Assembly: GCA_029882235.1 (NCBI GenBank)
Contig: JAOULB010000137.1
Span: forward strand, 1 to 6,157
Direction: 5' to 3'
Length of the DNA: 6,157 nucleotides
Origin: Gammaproteobacteria bacterium
GTDB taxonomy: Bacteria > Pseudomonadota > Gammaproteobacteria > UBA6429 > Thiohalophilaceae
Shown here: positions 6,144 to 6,157 of the stretch, in pieces
Layout of the letters: the number at the start of each line of letters is the position of its first letter
How positions within the stretch are numbered: position 1 is the first letter of the stretch
Notes under the pieces: generated by a model
Told to the model about the DNA's origin: nothing
Seen by the model: the letters and a program-made list of their open reading frames with translations, nothing else
The model's database searches: none
Position numbers and translations under genes: made by a program

Positions 6144-6157
6144 ATGTCCATACAGGA
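6144..6157 (+). CDS. Start of a downstream gene, unidentified (truncated by window end)
   Basis: ATG TCC ATA CAG GA reads Met-Ser-Ile-Gln-(Asp/Glu) and then leaves the window. A good ribosome site, GGGAG at 6131-6135, lies 8 bases upstream. An in-frame ATG at 6123 overlaps the -10 element and has no ribosome site, and an in-frame GTG at 6138 is too close to the GGGAG, so 6144 is preferred. The upstream sigma-28-type promoter suggests a late flagellar or motility gene such as flagellin, but four or five residues do not identify the product and I do not name it. Confidence 0.5.

Overview
The window is a stretch of a flagellar axial-structure operon, read entirely on the + strand: the 3' end of flgH (L-ring), then complete flgI (P-ring), flgJ (rod cap / peptidoglycan hydrolase), flgK and flgL (the two hook-filament junction proteins). 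It ends with a 256-base intergenic region that leads into the first codons of another gene. Gene order and product types match the flgFGHIJKL block of Beta- and Gammaproteobacteria. The two-domain FlgJ (rod-binding plus glucosaminidase) is typical of those classes. FlgK (695 aa) and FlgL (406 aa) are clearly longer than the enterobacterial proteins and closer to the long forms of pseudomonad-type polar flagella. With the moderate, A/T-leaning base composition and a sigma-54-like motif in the operon, I infer a non-enteric gammaproteobacterium. I cannot name a genus.

Layout: flgH (partial) 2-361; flgI 379-1491; a 65-base gap holding a well-spaced sigma-54 (RpoN) promoter candidate at 1505-1520; flgJ 1557-2552; flgK 2574-4661, preceded by a near-perfect Shine-Dalgarno; flgL 4667-5887, only 5 bases after flgK. 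Then follows an A/T-rich non-coding stretch with two hairpin-forming inverted repeats, and a sigma-28 (FliA)-type promoter at 6097-6123 just upstream of a probable start codon at 6144 whose gene runs off the window.

Together the products complete the outer-membrane and periplasmic bushing around the rod (FlgH, FlgI), open the peptidoglycan and cap the growing rod (FlgJ), and build the junction on which the filament assembles (FlgK, FlgL). The likely sigma-28 promoter that follows suits a late gene, such as flagellin or another filament- or motility-stage product. This agrees with the usual hierarchy, where hook-basal-body genes precede FliA-dependent ones.

I found no mobile element, CRISPR array, tRNA, rRNA or defence-type gene, and no evidence of a new system. 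The points worth a second look are the candidate internal sigma-54 promoter, the promoter with an embedded inverted repeat at the right end, a His/Asp-rich acidic patch in the enlarged FlgK, the cysteine-free FlgI, and the glycine-rich FlgK N-terminus.
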